Counted from the first letter of the stretch, positions 29,585 through 39,814 are shown. The stretch: DNA of 64,000 nt from Deltaproteobacteria bacterium (GCA_016931115.1 JAFGFM010000010.1:1-64000), one strand, 5' to 3'. Program-made: numbers and translations. The notes: a model not told the origin generated them from the letters alone.

Positions 29585-29955
29585 TAGTGATATACAACCG
29601 CCCTTTTAATCATCAGTGATAACCATGCTTCCCGCCATTGACTTAATAAATCCCTGAATGCTGCAAGGTCTCCCTGATTAGCCGCCAGGGTGAATTGCTC
29701 CTCAAGCTCCAAGGTTCTATGTGTGAATCCTTCAGGGATAACCTTCATTTCATAATTACTTGATAGCTTTTCATTGAACTCGAAAATTGTTCTGTCTATT
29801 TCTCTATCAAAGGAATTTTCTGGAATATGCCTACTATGGGCACTGACAAAACTGTCATAAGTATCTTTTGGCAGTTCTGTCAGTTGATCATGTATAGTGT
29901 TTTTGTCTTTTTTATCGCCTTTCAGCATTTCCAAGTATTTCATTTTTGCCCCCAT
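29584..29955 (-). CDS. Hypothetical element protein
   Basis: 123-aa ORF overlapping the 3' end of the replication protein gene, suggesting translational coupling. Confidence 0.5.
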   Translation of the reverse strand: MGAKMKYLEMLKGDKKDKNTIHDQLTELPKDTYDSFVSAHSRHIPENSFDREIDRTIFEFNEKLSSNYEMKVIPEGFTHRTLELEEQFTLAANQGDLAAFRDLLSQWREAWLSLMIKRAVVYH

Positions 29956-32300
29956 ACTATTGGATGAACCTCATATTCCTCTGAAGGTCTGCCACCTGTA
30001 TTCTTTATTTTTTTAGTAAGATATCCAAAGTCCTGAAGTGTTTTTATACCTGCCTTAATATCTTCAATGTCTGATAACCCTGACCATTGAGGTCTTAAAA
30101 TTTGCCTTGTTGTGATAGGTTCCTTAAGACTTCTATTTTTAATCTTGTTTAGAATCCTCTTTGCTGTTTCAACTTCAGGGGCTGTGATACTTCCATATAC
30201 TCGCTTAGCATGTGTTTCTAAATATTCAGACCATGCAAGGGCCATTAAGACAGATTCTTTTCCTACAGGGCCAGTATAACCGTTTGATACATGGGTTATC
30301 AGCGCAATCCCAGGGACTAACTTTCGATACTTTGCTAAATGGGATTCAAGGGCAGGATGTAATTCACCACTTCTTAACTTTGTTTCAAGGTCTTGCCTCC
30401 ATTCTCTGAAAAGCCCTAATCCTTCTTGATCAAATCTTAAATATGGAGTTCCTTCTAACTTCCCATTAAAATCTCTGTCCTGCATGGCATTTTTTTCTGA
30501 AAACACCATACTTGATGTCCTGACAAAACTGTCAAAAGCCATCCGTTTAGCTTCATTGTCCGGCCATCGGTCAACTTCTTTCCATGTTGCGGATGAATCA
30601 GGCCAGATAATTAAATTAAATCTCTGTAACAGTCCATCGTCACTATCACCACCGCTTAGAGTCCCTTTAACATACTGAGATATCCTTCCGGGTTGTGTAC
30701 TACCAAGCATTGATAGACAGACTGCTGGGATATATAAATTCATGCCTCTTGAAATTCGATCAAAAATATATGGTGAATCACCATTCCAACTAGTGAGGTA
30801 AAAGCCCCGTGCTTCACTGTTTTCTGGCTGATCAAGCATTTTTAAAAGGCTGAGAAGCTCATCTCTAAAAACAAGTAAACCATTAGGATTCTGTCTGTGC
30901 AGCTCTCCCAATGCTGCCGCTGTAGTATCATTGACCATATATCTTTTTAATATTGGAGGATCTTCTTGTTGTGAGTTTAACAAGTGTGAAACATCAGCAT
31001 TTGGATTGTCCTTTAATACTGACCGCGCTGCCTTTTCTCCGGCCTCTGCCCTTAATTTATTGATAATCACTGTGTTTTCATATTCCTTACTCTCACGGCT
31101 ATACATTTCCATTGCTTCCGCTGAAAGTCTTTTCAGTGGTGCCAGTGCCGCTTCCATTGCAGGGCTTTTTATAACTCCGGGCCGTCCTATTAATAACCCC
31201 CACATATTAGGGTAAACAGTCCAATCAGTATTTGCCTGTGGTCTGATACCTACTTTCCGCCCGATAATTGACCCAAGCGCAACCATTACCGACACTGCCA
31301 CATATTCAGGGGGGCATTGCATCCTGTCAACAATATCACTTACCCACGGCCTTAAAACTTCAGGCATAAGTGCCATATCGAATGAAGCTACTGGGTGTAG
31401 GCCATCAGGAAGGGGCAAAGGTTCGGGCCATTCATCCTCAACTTTTATTTGTTCCGGCTCCCTTGCACCCTCAAGACACACTTTAACCGTTCCAAGTCCT
31501 TCGGTTTGGTGCAAGTCATTAAAGTCTTTACCCCTGCCTGTTGTAAATAGAGGAAATGCCACCTTTGCACCGATTGACCTCGCTGCCGCTTCTGCTGCTA
31601 TTCTGCCAGTGTTTTTGCCTGTCTTTAAAGCCTTTTCATGATCATCATCACCGGCAATAATTATTTCAGCATTAGGATATTTATCTCTGACTATGTGCGC
31701 CACTGCTTCGAGATTGCCTGCCGAAAAAGTAACAAATACAATTGCCCCTGTAGCCTCATGAACTGATAAGGCTGTTGCTATGCCTTCGGCAATATAGGGC
31801 TTCCCTTCATTCCCCGGAATGATAAAAAAACCGCCCTGCATCCCGCCATCTTTAAAATTATACTTACCACCATCAGGATAAATTCGCTGGTAACTTTGGA
31901 TACCAGCGGTTCCAGATACAGGCACTATCAGAACATTGCCATCGGCCTTTAATCCAGGGCAGGGCTTAACTCCCTTTCGCTTGAGATAAGGATTATCAGG
32001 GCTTGCATCTAGCAGGGATTCGCAAAATTGTTTTGCTTCTATAGTTTTTTGCTTATGCAGTTCAGTTTCAGCATTGATGCGCCTCTGACGGGCTTCTGGT
32101 GTTTCAGTGCCAAAGGTCTTTTTAAGGTCTGTGCGCCGCCAATCACCAAAGGAAGCAGTTTTGCCATCGTGCTTGTACCAACCGGCTTTGTCACCCGGTT
32201 TATCAGAGGTGGAAAATCTATGAAATTTCCCATCTGTGATAATCTCTGGAGGTTGATAACCTTCTTTCCGAATTTCATTTTGCAATTGTATTGCGTCCAA
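29940..32300 (-). CDS. TOPRIM + DUF3987 primase/helicase-like replication protein
   Basis: DGKFHRFSTSDKPGDKAGWYKHDGKTASFGDWR, YIAEGIATALSVHEATG, EIIIAGDDDHEKALKTGKNTGRIAAEAAA (TOPRIM), GLLIGRPGVIKSPAMEAALAPLKRL (DUF3987). Confidence 0.9.
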   Translation of the reverse strand: MDAIQLQNEIRKEGYQPPEIITDGKFHRFSTSDKPGDKAGWYKHDGKTASFGDWRRTDLKKTFGTETPEARQRRINAETELHKQKTIEAKQFCESLLDASPDNPYLKRKGVKPCPGLKADGNVLIVPVSGTAGIQSYQRIYPDGGKYNFKDGGMQGGFFIIPGNEGKPYIAEGIATALSVHEATGAIVFVTFSAGNLEAVAHIVRDKYPNAEIIIAGDDDHEKALKTGKNTGRIAAEAAARSIGAKVAFPLFTTGRGKDFNDLHQTEGLGTVKVCLEGAREPEQIKVEDEWPEPLPLPDGLHPVASFDMALMPEVLRPWVSDIVDRMQCPPEYVAVSVMVALGSIIGRKVGIRPQANTDWTVYPNMWGLLIGRPGVIKSPAMEAALAPLKRLSAEAMEMYSRESKEYENTVIINKLRAEAGEKAARSVLKDNPNADVSHLLNSQQEDPPILKRYMVNDTTAAALGELHRQNPNGLLVFRDELLSLLKMLDQPENSEARGFYLTSWNGDSPYIFDRISRGMNLYIPAVCLSMLGSTQPGRISQYVKGTLSGGDSDDGLLQRFNLIIWPDSSATWKEVDRWPDNEAKRMAFDSFVRTSSMVFSEKNAMQDRDFNGKLEGTPYLRFDQEGLGLFREWRQDLETKLRSGELHPALESHLAKYRKLVPGIALITHVSNGYTGPVGKESVLMALAWSEYLETHAKRVYGSITAPEVETAKRILNKIKNRSLKEPITTRQILRPQWSGLSDIEDIKAGIKTLQDFGYLTKKIKNTGGRPSEEYEVHPIVWGQK

Positions 32301-32314
32301 AATTATGCCCCTTA

Positions 32315-32518
32315 TTATGCTACGCTATCCAGTGTTTGAACCGGATTCCTGAAAAGGTACTCTTCAATATCCGATGCCTTGTAAACTATCTTTCTTGATA
32401 CCTTAAAAAATCTAGGCCCTTTTTTAAGGACTCGCCAATTTGCAAGTGTGCCCTCTGACAAAGTCAATGCTGGATAATTTTCAATTACGTCTTTTGGTGT
32501 TAATATTTTGTTTACCAT
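32315..32518 (-). CDS. AlpA/excisionase-like helix-turn-helix protein
   Basis: LTPKDVIENYPALTLSEGTLANWRVLKKGPRFFKVSRKIVYKASDIEEYL. Confidence 0.8.
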   Translation of the reverse strand: MVNKILTPKDVIENYPALTLSEGTLANWRVLKKGPRFFKVSRKIVYKASDIEEYLFRNPVQTLDSVA

Positions 32519-32639
32519 CTCATATCCCCCGTGATTATTAATTTAGGGATATGATAAATCGTGATAAAAATGATTACAAGTTATTGATTTTTCAGGAAAT
32601 ATGGTAATTCATGAAAAGAGGTAGGATATTGAATAAAAA

Positions 32640-33239
32640 TTATTCCGATGCTTTTATGCGCTTTATCTCTTTTAAAATTTCAATTGCTTCACTCATATCA
32701 TCCGCGGTGCCTGCTACACCAATTCTAGGGAGTCCATCAAGACCATATTCTACAGCATCAGATTCTATTAACTGTTTTGCAATGGCATGCCAGCGTTTTT
32801 GTTGTTTCTTAACAATCCGCCGTACAGTTGATTTACTTTTTCCACATATTTTTGCAACATCTTCAAAGGCGTAATCTTCAGCATCAGGGCTGTAATACTC
32901 ATTCTGAATCACATCCAGGGCAAGTAATCGGTCTGCACAGTTTGTTTGATATTCTGTAAAAGGAGAGCCTTGCCCCCGATCATCTTTGTTTAATTTTAAT
33001 GCCTTCGCAAGAGCAACCGGCCTATCTTTTGGCTTTGGCGGGTTTTGGGCAATTTTAACTATTTCTTTTGCAACATCCGCAAGATATTCGACGATTGCAC
33101 CCGGCACAGTAGTTTTAAACCTGATTGCTGTTAAAAATGTTTCCCATGCGTCCAAAGGATTTTTATTTTCTTTATAGCGGGCAAGTATCTTTTCCACATA
33201 ATACATGGATTCTGGTTTTTTATTATGGGCTATTATCAT
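32640..33239 (-). CDS. Hypothetical HTH-containing element protein
   Basis: AFEDVAKICGKSKSTVRRIVKKQQKRWHAIAKQL helix-turn-helix-like. Confidence 0.55.
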   Translation of the reverse strand: MIIAHNKKPESMYYVEKILARYKENKNPLDAWETFLTAIRFKTTVPGAIVEYLADVAKEIVKIAQNPPKPKDRPVALAKALKLNKDDRGQGSPFTEYQTNCADRLLALDVIQNEYYSPDAEDYAFEDVAKICGKSKSTVRRIVKKQQKRWHAIAKQLIESDAVEYGLDGLPRIGVAGTADDMSEAIEILKEIKRIKASE

Positions 33240-33244
33240 TTTAT

Positions 33245-34396
33245 TTACTCCTTGATCTTTTTTACTTTTTTGCTTTTTTTATTAAAAGCCTCTTCAAGCC
33301 TTGCAGTGGCGGCTCTCTTATGGTCAGGGATAAGGTGTGCATAGCGTTCTGTCATAACCGTGGATTTGTGCCCTAATAGTTCTTTCATAGTTGGCAAGCT
33401 TTCTCCCTGTATAGCAAGCCATGACGCAAAGGTGTGTCTGAAAGTATAAAAAGTTACCATTTGCCGCCGGTCTGTCACCCCATCATTAAAGCCAAGCTCT
33501 TTTATAATTCGGAAAAAACTTTTGCTTATATTTACAATTTTATTTCCGTTTCGATCTGGAAATACAAGGTCTTCTGGTTTTTCAGGTATACGCTCCTGAA
33601 GCATTACCTTTACAGCTCCGGTCATATATGCGTGTCTTGTCGTTTTGTTTTTTGGGTCTGTAATTCTGATAATACCGTTTTGCATGTCTATATCATTTTT
33701 TTTGAGACTGAAAATTTCGTTTGATCTCAAGCCACAATGTAGGGCTAACAGTGAAATATCATGAAGGTCAAGGGTCTGCATAGACTTTAATCTTTCCAGC
33801 AATATGTGTGCCTCTTCATGGCTAAAAAATCGTGTTCTACGGTTCTGTAAAATTGGCATCTTAACACCTTTTACTGGATTACCTCCCTGATAAATGCCCC
33901 ATGATAAAGCTTTATTATAAACCTGCCTGATTATCACTAGACAATGTTTAACCGTTGCAGGTGCAAGCCCTTCTTTAAAAAGCTCCGATTTCATCCTTTC
34001 AAGGTCAAAGGCTGTAATATCATTCATGCGCTTATCTTCAAATCTGGGTTTAATATGATGATTATATCTGCTGATATCACCTGACACCCCTTTATTAACT
34101 TCGGCCCATGTTTTATATTTTTCCCAGGCGTCTTTTAAAAAAGGAGCTTTTTTCTTTTGTTTTGGAAGGTCAATACCATGTCTTGCTGATCGGATACGTT
34201 CGGCCCTGATATCGTTTGCAAGTTTTTCAGAATAGCCCTCAGACACCCATCCGGCTTTTTCCCAAATCTTTTTCCCTTCCAATTTATACGTAATATCAAA
34301 ACAGATATCAGGCTTTCCATTAAGCATCTTTTCTGTTGAAATACGCTTATACACTCCCGGATATTTTGTCCTTTCTCTTACTGCCATTTTGACCAC
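33245..34396 (-). CDS. int: Tyrosine recombinase / phage integrase
   Basis: ALHCGLRSNEIFSLKKNDIDMQ, FYTFRHTFASWLAIQGESLPTMKELLGHKSTVMTERYAHL (R..HxxR..Y). Confidence 0.95.
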   Translation of the reverse strand: MVKMAVRERTKYPGVYKRISTEKMLNGKPDICFDITYKLEGKKIWEKAGWVSEGYSEKLANDIRAERIRSARHGIDLPKQKKKAPFLKDAWEKYKTWAEVNKGVSGDISRYNHHIKPRFEDKRMNDITAFDLERMKSELFKEGLAPATVKHCLVIIRQVYNKALSWGIYQGGNPVKGVKMPILQNRRTRFFSHEEAHILLERLKSMQTLDLHDISLLALHCGLRSNEIFSLKKNDIDMQNGIIRITDPKNKTTRHAYMTGAVKVMLQERIPEKPEDLVFPDRNGNKIVNISKSFFRIIKELGFNDGVTDRRQMVTFYTFRHTFASWLAIQGESLPTMKELLGHKSTVMTERYAHLIPDHKRAATARLEEAFNKKSKKVKKIKE

Positions 34397-34579
34397 CTTT
34401 CTATATCTTTTAAATGTTTCCGTAAGTCAGTAGTGCTACCCTATTGCTACCCTTGAAAATTAAATCTAATTATTTAGCATGATGTAAAATGCTACCTAAT
34501 AAGGGTATAAGTATCTTAATTATTAAAATAAATTATGTCAAGTGATTTTTAGTGAAGTGAGTCAAGATAGATAGGAAAC

Positions 34580-34627
34580 GGACTTCTAATCCATAGGTCG
34601 GGGGTTCGAATCTTCCCGGGCGCGCCA
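34580..34627 (+). repeat. attR: 48-bp tRNA-Arg 3'-end duplication
   Basis: Perfect copy of 25291-25338. Confidence 0.95.
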
Positions 34628-35084
34628 CTTTATTTTTTTAAATCCCCATATGATTATCTACTCGATGAAATAGCGCTTATCCTTATAATTTACCTATATC
34701 TCAGGGTAATGATAAATTATTATCTTGTGCAGTTTTTACGAAAAGAGAACAAGATAATCTATATTTACTTCTGTATTTGCTATTTAACCAAAATATTAAA
34801 TGGTATATCTAAAGTATCGGCATAGGGGAAATTTGTGGCGCTTATGGCTTAAGGTAAAATCTAAATGATAAACCTGGCCTATTCCAGTAAGCCTACATCT
34901 TTAACCTCAAAACAAAAAAGACCTACATAAAGGGAATAAATTTTAAAGTATTATCGGACTAAAACCGATATTTATTTTTATTAGACAGGAAAAATCATAT
35001 TAAGAGATAACGAGGGAAGATATATAGATAAAAAATAATTAGACGTAGTTTATATATAATTTGGCATCTAAGTAATATATTATC

Positions 35085-35113
35085 TTGACTTTTAAATACT
35101 ATTCTATTATATT
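35085..35113 (+). promoter_or_regulatory. Sigma70-type promoter for the H1-like gene
   Basis: TTGACT-N17-TATATT, ~48 nt upstream of ATG at 35161. Confidence 0.6.
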
Positions 35114-35160
35114 ACCCAATACATAAACATTAACAAATATGTCAAATGAAAGGAGACAGT

Positions 35161-35406
35161 ATGGCAACAACTAATCAAATTAACTACAGGTTAGGTCAGG
35201 CAAAGAAAAAGTTAGCAAAGCTTAGCAAAGACATCGTAGCCACAAAAGCCAACGTTAAAAAGTTTGAAGCAGCACTAAAAAAGGCTAAGGCAGAGGAAAA
35301 AACCAAAGCTAAAACTAAAAAGAAAGCAACCAAAGTAATCAAAGCAACTGGCAAGAAAAAAGCCCCTGCGAAAAGGAAAAAAGCAGCCGCTAAAAAGAAA
35401 GACTAA
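35161..35406 (+). CDS. Lys/Ala-rich histone-H1-like protein
   Basis: C-terminal KAKAEEKTKAKTKKKATKVIKATGKKKAPAKRKKAAAKKKD; GGAGACAGT before the ATG. Confidence 0.75.
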   Translation: MATTNQINYRLGQAKKKLAKLSKDIVATKANVKKFEAALKKAKAEEKTKAKTKKKATKVIKATGKKKAPAKRKKAAAKKKD

Positions 35407-35518
35407 TATTCTTTCTATTTGAGTAGAGATACAGGCGGGTCAGTCACGTTCTAATCAGGTATACTTTGTAGGATTTTGATATACCTGTGAGGGTAGAAGC
35501 AGGACTTTGGGGCTTTTT

Positions 35519-35983
35519 CTAAAGTCCCCATGCCTCCAGTTGCTTTATCATTCTGACCCTGTGACTGCCAGGCCAGAAATATCTTTTGCATTTGGGGCAG
35601 AATTTAATTTCCCCGGTATTCTGGTGTATTACAAAATCTGGTATTCTCCCCCGGGCATATTGGCTCTGCACACTGTGCAGAGGGACGTTGCATATTATGC
35701 ATCTCCTGAACCAGTATTTCCTGTCCATGGGGAGAAACCCGGGGTTTTTTAACTCCAGAAGTTGATCCTTTATTTTGTTATGGGTTATCAGGATTAAAGG
35801 ATCAAGTCTGTCTTGCAGTTGACGATTTTTAGTGAGCAGGGTCCTTCCCTCTTTTAATATTTTTTCTATTTCATTATCTTGGTAAAGTGATTGGTAGTGG
35901 GCATCAAACCCCATTATCTTCAACCATTTCGCAAGTGTGCCAAGTGAAGAGTCTATTACAAATCTGGTTTGTTCATTACTCAT
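35519..35983 (-). CDS. Mut7-C RNase domain (DUF82) protein
   Basis: FVIDSSLGTLAKWLKIMGFDAHY, LLTKNRQLQDR, RCIICNVPL, FCPKCKRYFWPGSHRVRM. Confidence 0.9.
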   Translation of the reverse strand: MSNEQTRFVIDSSLGTLAKWLKIMGFDAHYQSLYQDNEIEKILKEGRTLLTKNRQLQDRLDPLILITHNKIKDQLLELKNPGFLPMDRKYWFRRCIICNVPLHSVQSQYARGRIPDFVIHQNTGEIKFCPKCKRYFWPGSHRVRMIKQLEAWGL

Positions 35984-36123
35984 TGTTTTCCCCTGTTAAC
36001 AGCCTACCTGAATGGGTGTTATTATATTTGACAATCGGGCATGTGTAAATAATTTGACTGGGTGTCATGGTTATTATAGATTCCAAAGACTCAAACATAA
36101 CATAAAAAAACAGGATATTTTAA

Positions 36124-37380
36124 ATGCAGAAGATAATGATAGAGGGAGGCCATCCCTTAAAGGGAAAGGTTAATATAAGCGGGGCTAAAAACGCGGCATT
36201 ACCTGTTATTTCCTCCTGCCTGCTTACTGGAGGGTGGCATAAGATATATAATGTCCCGGATTTGAGGGACATCCAGACGATAAAAAAAATAATGGAGGGT
36301 ATGGGTGTGACATTCCGGGAAGAGGGGGATGCCTTACTCATCAATAGTGAAAATCTAAACAAATATGAGGCGCCATATGATCTGGTCAGGACAATGAGGG
36401 CCTCTATTCTGCTCCTTGGCCCCCTGGTTGCACGATTTGGGATGGCAAGGATATCTCTTCCAGGCGGGTGTGCAATTGGTGCAAGACCCGTTAATCTGCA
36501 TCTAAAGGCCCTTTCATCTATGGGTGTGGATATGTTTCTTGAAAACGGGTATATCAACGCTAGGACAGACGGCATAAAGGGTGCGGAGATATTTTTTGAT
36601 ATACCTACTGTAACCGGAACCGAAAATATTATGATGGCTGCGGTAAAGGCCAAGGGCGAGACCATTATAAATAATGCGGCAAAGGAGCCTGAGATATCTG
36701 ACCTTGCCCATATTTTAAGAAAAATGGGAGCTGACATAGAGGGAGAAGGCACAGATACTATCATTATAAGGGGAAAAGATGAATTGCATCCCGCTGAACA
36801 CGAAGTGATCCCTGACCGCATTGAGGCCGGGACCTTTATGATCGCCGCTACTATGGCAAAGGGAGATATAGAGATTGCAGGTTGCAGACGTGAAGACCTT
36901 TATTCGGTAATAGAAAAGGTACGCGCTGTCGGCGCTGTCGTTGATATCAATGAAAATGGAGTATCTATAAAAGGCCCGGATATAATAGAGGGTGTTGATA
37001 TTAAGACGATGCCTTTTCCGGGCTTTCCGACAGATCTTCAGGCTCAGTTTATGGCCATGATGAGTATTGCAAAGGGATCAAGCGTTATCACTGAGACCAT
37101 ATTTGAAAACAGGTTCATCCATGTAAGCGAATTAAAAAGAATGGGCGCTGACATCACCATAAATGGTAATCAGGCAATAGTGAGGGGAAGAAAACGCCTG
37201 CTTTCCGCACCGGTAATGGCAACAGACCTCCGGGCAAGCGCATCCCTCGTGCTTGCAGGTCTTGTGGCTGAAGATGGTTTAACAGAGATAAGCAGGATCT
37301 ACCATCTTGACCGGGGGTATGAAAAAATGGAGGAAAAGTTCAGGCTGCTCGGCGCAAATATCTGGAGAGAAGTAAACTGA
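36124..37380 (+). CDS. murA: UDP-N-acetylglucosamine 1-carboxyvinyltransferase
   Basis: LKGKVNISGAKNAALPVISSCLLT, SLPGGCAIGARPVNLHLKAL (catalytic Cys), FPTDLQAQFMAM, DLRASASLVLAGL. Confidence 0.97.
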   Translation: MQKIMIEGGHPLKGKVNISGAKNAALPVISSCLLTGGWHKIYNVPDLRDIQTIKKIMEGMGVTFREEGDALLINSENLNKYEAPYDLVRTMRASILLLGPLVARFGMARISLPGGCAIGARPVNLHLKALSSMGVDMFLENGYINARTDGIKGAEIFFDIPTVTGTENIMMAAVKAKGETIINNAAKEPEISDLAHILRKMGADIEGEGTDTIIIRGKDELHPAEHEVIPDRIEAGTFMIAATMAKGDIEIAGCRREDLYSVIEKVRAVGAVVDINENGVSIKGPDIIEGVDIKTMPFPGFPTDLQAQFMAMMSIAKGSSVITETIFENRFIHVSELKRMGADITINGNQAIVRGRKRLLSAPVMATDLRASASLVLAGLVAEDGLTEISRIYHLDRGYEKMEEKFRLLGANIWREVN

Positions 37381-37381
37381 G

Positions 37382-39814
37382 ATGTTCGATAGACCCCTTG
37401 TACCAACATTTATATGTTTTGCAGGGGGGATCCTGGCTGGCCGCTACATTTCATTTTTCAATGATCGGCTGCTTATTATCCCTTTATTAATTATACTTTT
37501 GCTTTTCCTGCCTTTTTTAAGCCAAAAAAAACTTAAATCATTTATAATTCCAATATGTTTCTTTCTTACAGGGCTGTTTATCGTATCATGCAGGGATACC
37601 AGTGTAGAACTTGTCAGCCTTGCCGAAGGTAAAAAAATAATCCTTGAAGGGACAGTCATCAGCCCTGTAAAACAGAATGGCAAGTCAGAACGCTTTGAGC
37701 TGAAATCAGAAAGACTCTTTCTTGATGAAAAAATAATCTATGTCAATGAAAAGGTTCAAGTCTCTGTTTATAATAACCCGGTGGTCTACACTATAGGTAC
37801 ACGTATACGATTCCCGTCACACCTTAAACCATTCATGAATTTCAAAAACCCCGGGGCTTATGATTATGAGTTATCCATGCAGATCAAGGGCATTTCATGC
37901 AATGCGTCTGTCTCTGACGGGAGATATATTGTCCCAGTGGGAAGAGGTGACCCAGGTTTTTTTACGGAAAAACTGGAATATATAAGACAACCCTTTCGAG
38001 ATGTCCTGAACAGCACATTATCTGAAAAAAACAATGCATTATACAGTGCCCTTCTTCTCGGCGAAACAGAGGGTATAGGTGATGATTTAAGAGAATATTT
38101 TAACCTTACAGGCCTTGGTCATGTACTTGCTGTATCAGGATTACATGTCGGTATGATAGCATGCATATCCTTTTTTATTTTCAGGCAGATCCTCTCTCTC
38201 TCATATAAGCTGGCCATAAGGCATAACATTAAAAAGATCACCGCCCTCGCCACCTGTCTACCTGTAATTGGCTATACCGCCCTGAGCGGGTTTCAGGTAT
38301 CCGGGCAGAGGGCAATGATAATGGCCCTAGCCTATCTTTTTTCCATTATTATGGACAGGGAGAGTGATATCTGGTCAACCCTTTTCTTTTCGGCCTTTAT
38401 TATACTTGCTGTTGATCCCCTTGCCATAGAGAGCATATCCTTTCAACTGACCTTCCTGGCGGTGGTGGGGATAGTATGGCTGACACCCTTTATTCAAAAA
38501 ATATTTCCGGATATTTCAGGGAAGTTAAAAAATTACCCGTATATGAAAAAGTGTTATTTTTATTTTACAGGTATTATTTCTGTGAGTCTTGCTGCCAATA
38601 TTTTTCTGTTGCCGGTTACAGTATATTATTTTAACAGGATATCCTTTGTATCGATTTTGGCAAACCTTCTTGTTATACCTCTTATGGGGTTCATCATTTT
38701 ACCATCAGGCATGCTTGCACTTCTTACACTCTTTGTTTCAGAGGATGCTTCTCGCTTAATCCTTTTTATAGGCTCATATGCTCTGGATATAATGATGTAT
38801 TTAATAGAGTATCTTGCCAGTCTCCCATGGGCCTGTTTCTGGATGGTTATTCCCAGTATGTTTGAGATACTCCTCTTCTATTGCCTTCTGTTTTGTATTG
38901 TCTTTTTCAGGAAAGGCAGGATGATAAAATACAGCATGAGTGCTGTCCTTCTGCTGTTTCTTCTGGATATCTCGTACTGGGTTTATGATACAGGGTTGAA
39001 CAAAAATTTGAGGGTGTTTTTTCTGGATGTAGGCCAGGGGAATTCAGCCCTTATACAGTTTCCAGGGAGAAAAAGGATGATTATTGACGGCGGGGGTTTT
39101 CAGGGAGAGACCTTTGACACAGGTAAGAGTATTGTCGCCCCATTTCTTTTAAGGAAAAAAATCCTCCATATTGATTATGTTGTCCTTTCACATCCTCATC
39201 CTGACCATATGAAAGGCCTCAAATTCATAGCATCTGTATTTGATCCTGCTGAATTCTGGCATAATGGTGAAGATTCTGAAGACGATGATTATAAAGATCT
39301 GATTGATATAATAAAAACCAGGGGTATCAAGATCCTTACTCCTGATGACTTGGCTAAGGGGATGTATGTTTCAGGTGTAAAGATAGAGGTGTTTTATCCT
39401 TTTTCAGGTGAAAAAAGGTCACAAAATCTTTATGCGAGCAGTCACACCATAAATGACCAGTCCATTGTGGTGAGATTGAGTTATGCGGGGAGATCTGTTC
39501 TGTTTCCAGGCGATATTGAAATGAAGTCCGAGGCCATTCTCGTTAATAAATATGGGAATAGATTAAAAAGTGATACACTGCTGGTTCCACACCATGGCAG
39601 CAGATATTCCAGTTCAAAACCATTTCTTGAAACGGTAAGCCCGGAAGTATGTATCATATCTTCAACGAAGGGGAACAGGTTTGGCTTTCCCCATGCTGAG
39701 GCCCTGGAGAGATTGAACAGCGCAGGGGCGAGGATATTCAGGATAGATCAGGGTGGTACTGTTGAAGTCAAGATCGGTGAAGGTTTTTTTCATGCAGGAT
39801 ACAGTCTTGATTGA
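37382..39814 (+). CDS. comEC: DNA internalization-related competence protein ComEC/Rec2
   Basis: HVLAVSGLHVGMIA, TALSGFQVSGQRAMIMAL, MBL domain FLDVGQGNSALIQFPGRKRMIIDGGG, LSHPHPDHMKGL. Confidence 0.93.
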   Translation: MFDRPLVPTFICFAGGILAGRYISFFNDRLLIIPLLIILLLFLPFLSQKKLKSFIIPICFFLTGLFIVSCRDTSVELVSLAEGKKIILEGTVISPVKQNGKSERFELKSERLFLDEKIIYVNEKVQVSVYNNPVVYTIGTRIRFPSHLKPFMNFKNPGAYDYELSMQIKGISCNASVSDGRYIVPVGRGDPGFFTEKLEYIRQPFRDVLNSTLSEKNNALYSALLLGETEGIGDDLREYFNLTGLGHVLAVSGLHVGMIACISFFIFRQILSLSYKLAIRHNIKKITALATCLPVIGYTALSGFQVSGQRAMIMALAYLFSIIMDRESDIWSTLFFSAFIILAVDPLAIESISFQLTFLAVVGIVWLTPFIQKIFPDISGKLKNYPYMKKCYFYFTGIISVSLAANIFLLPVTVYYFNRISFVSILANLLVIPLMGFIILPSGMLALLTLFVSEDASRLILFIGSYALDIMMYLIEYLASLPWACFWMVIPSMFEILLFYCLLFCIVFFRKGRMIKYSMSAVLLLFLLDISYWVYDTGLNKNLRVFFLDVGQGNSALIQFPGRKRMIIDGGGFQGETFDTGKSIVAPFLLRKKILHIDYVVLSHPHPDHMKGLKFIASVFDPAEFWHNGEDSEDDDYKDLIDIIKTRGIKILTPDDLAKGMYVSGVKIEVFYPFSGEKRSQNLYASSHTINDQSIVVRLSYAGRSVLFPGDIEMKSEAILVNKYGNRLKSDTLLVPHHGSRYSSSKPFLETVSPEVCIISSTKGNRFGFPHAEALERLNSAGARIFRIDQGGTVEVKIGEGFFHAGYSLD

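Larger units (their letters stand above)
25291..34627. mobile_element. Integrated phage-satellite-like (PICI-like) element at tRNA-Arg
   Basis: 48-bp flanking direct repeats, tyrosine integrase next to the right end, AlpA-like regulator, TOPRIM/DUF3987 protein, P27 TerS, HK97-type capsid; no recognisable TerL, portal or tail genes. Confidence 0.85.

Noticed and set aside
34580-34627. Possible second tRNA-Arg
   Set aside because: Only the 3' 48 nt are present; the 5' acceptor and D-arm are missing, so it is the attR remnant.
25291-34627. Complete prophage
   Set aside because: Too short and lacking recognisable large terminase, portal, protease, tail and lysis genes; the satellite interpretation fits better.
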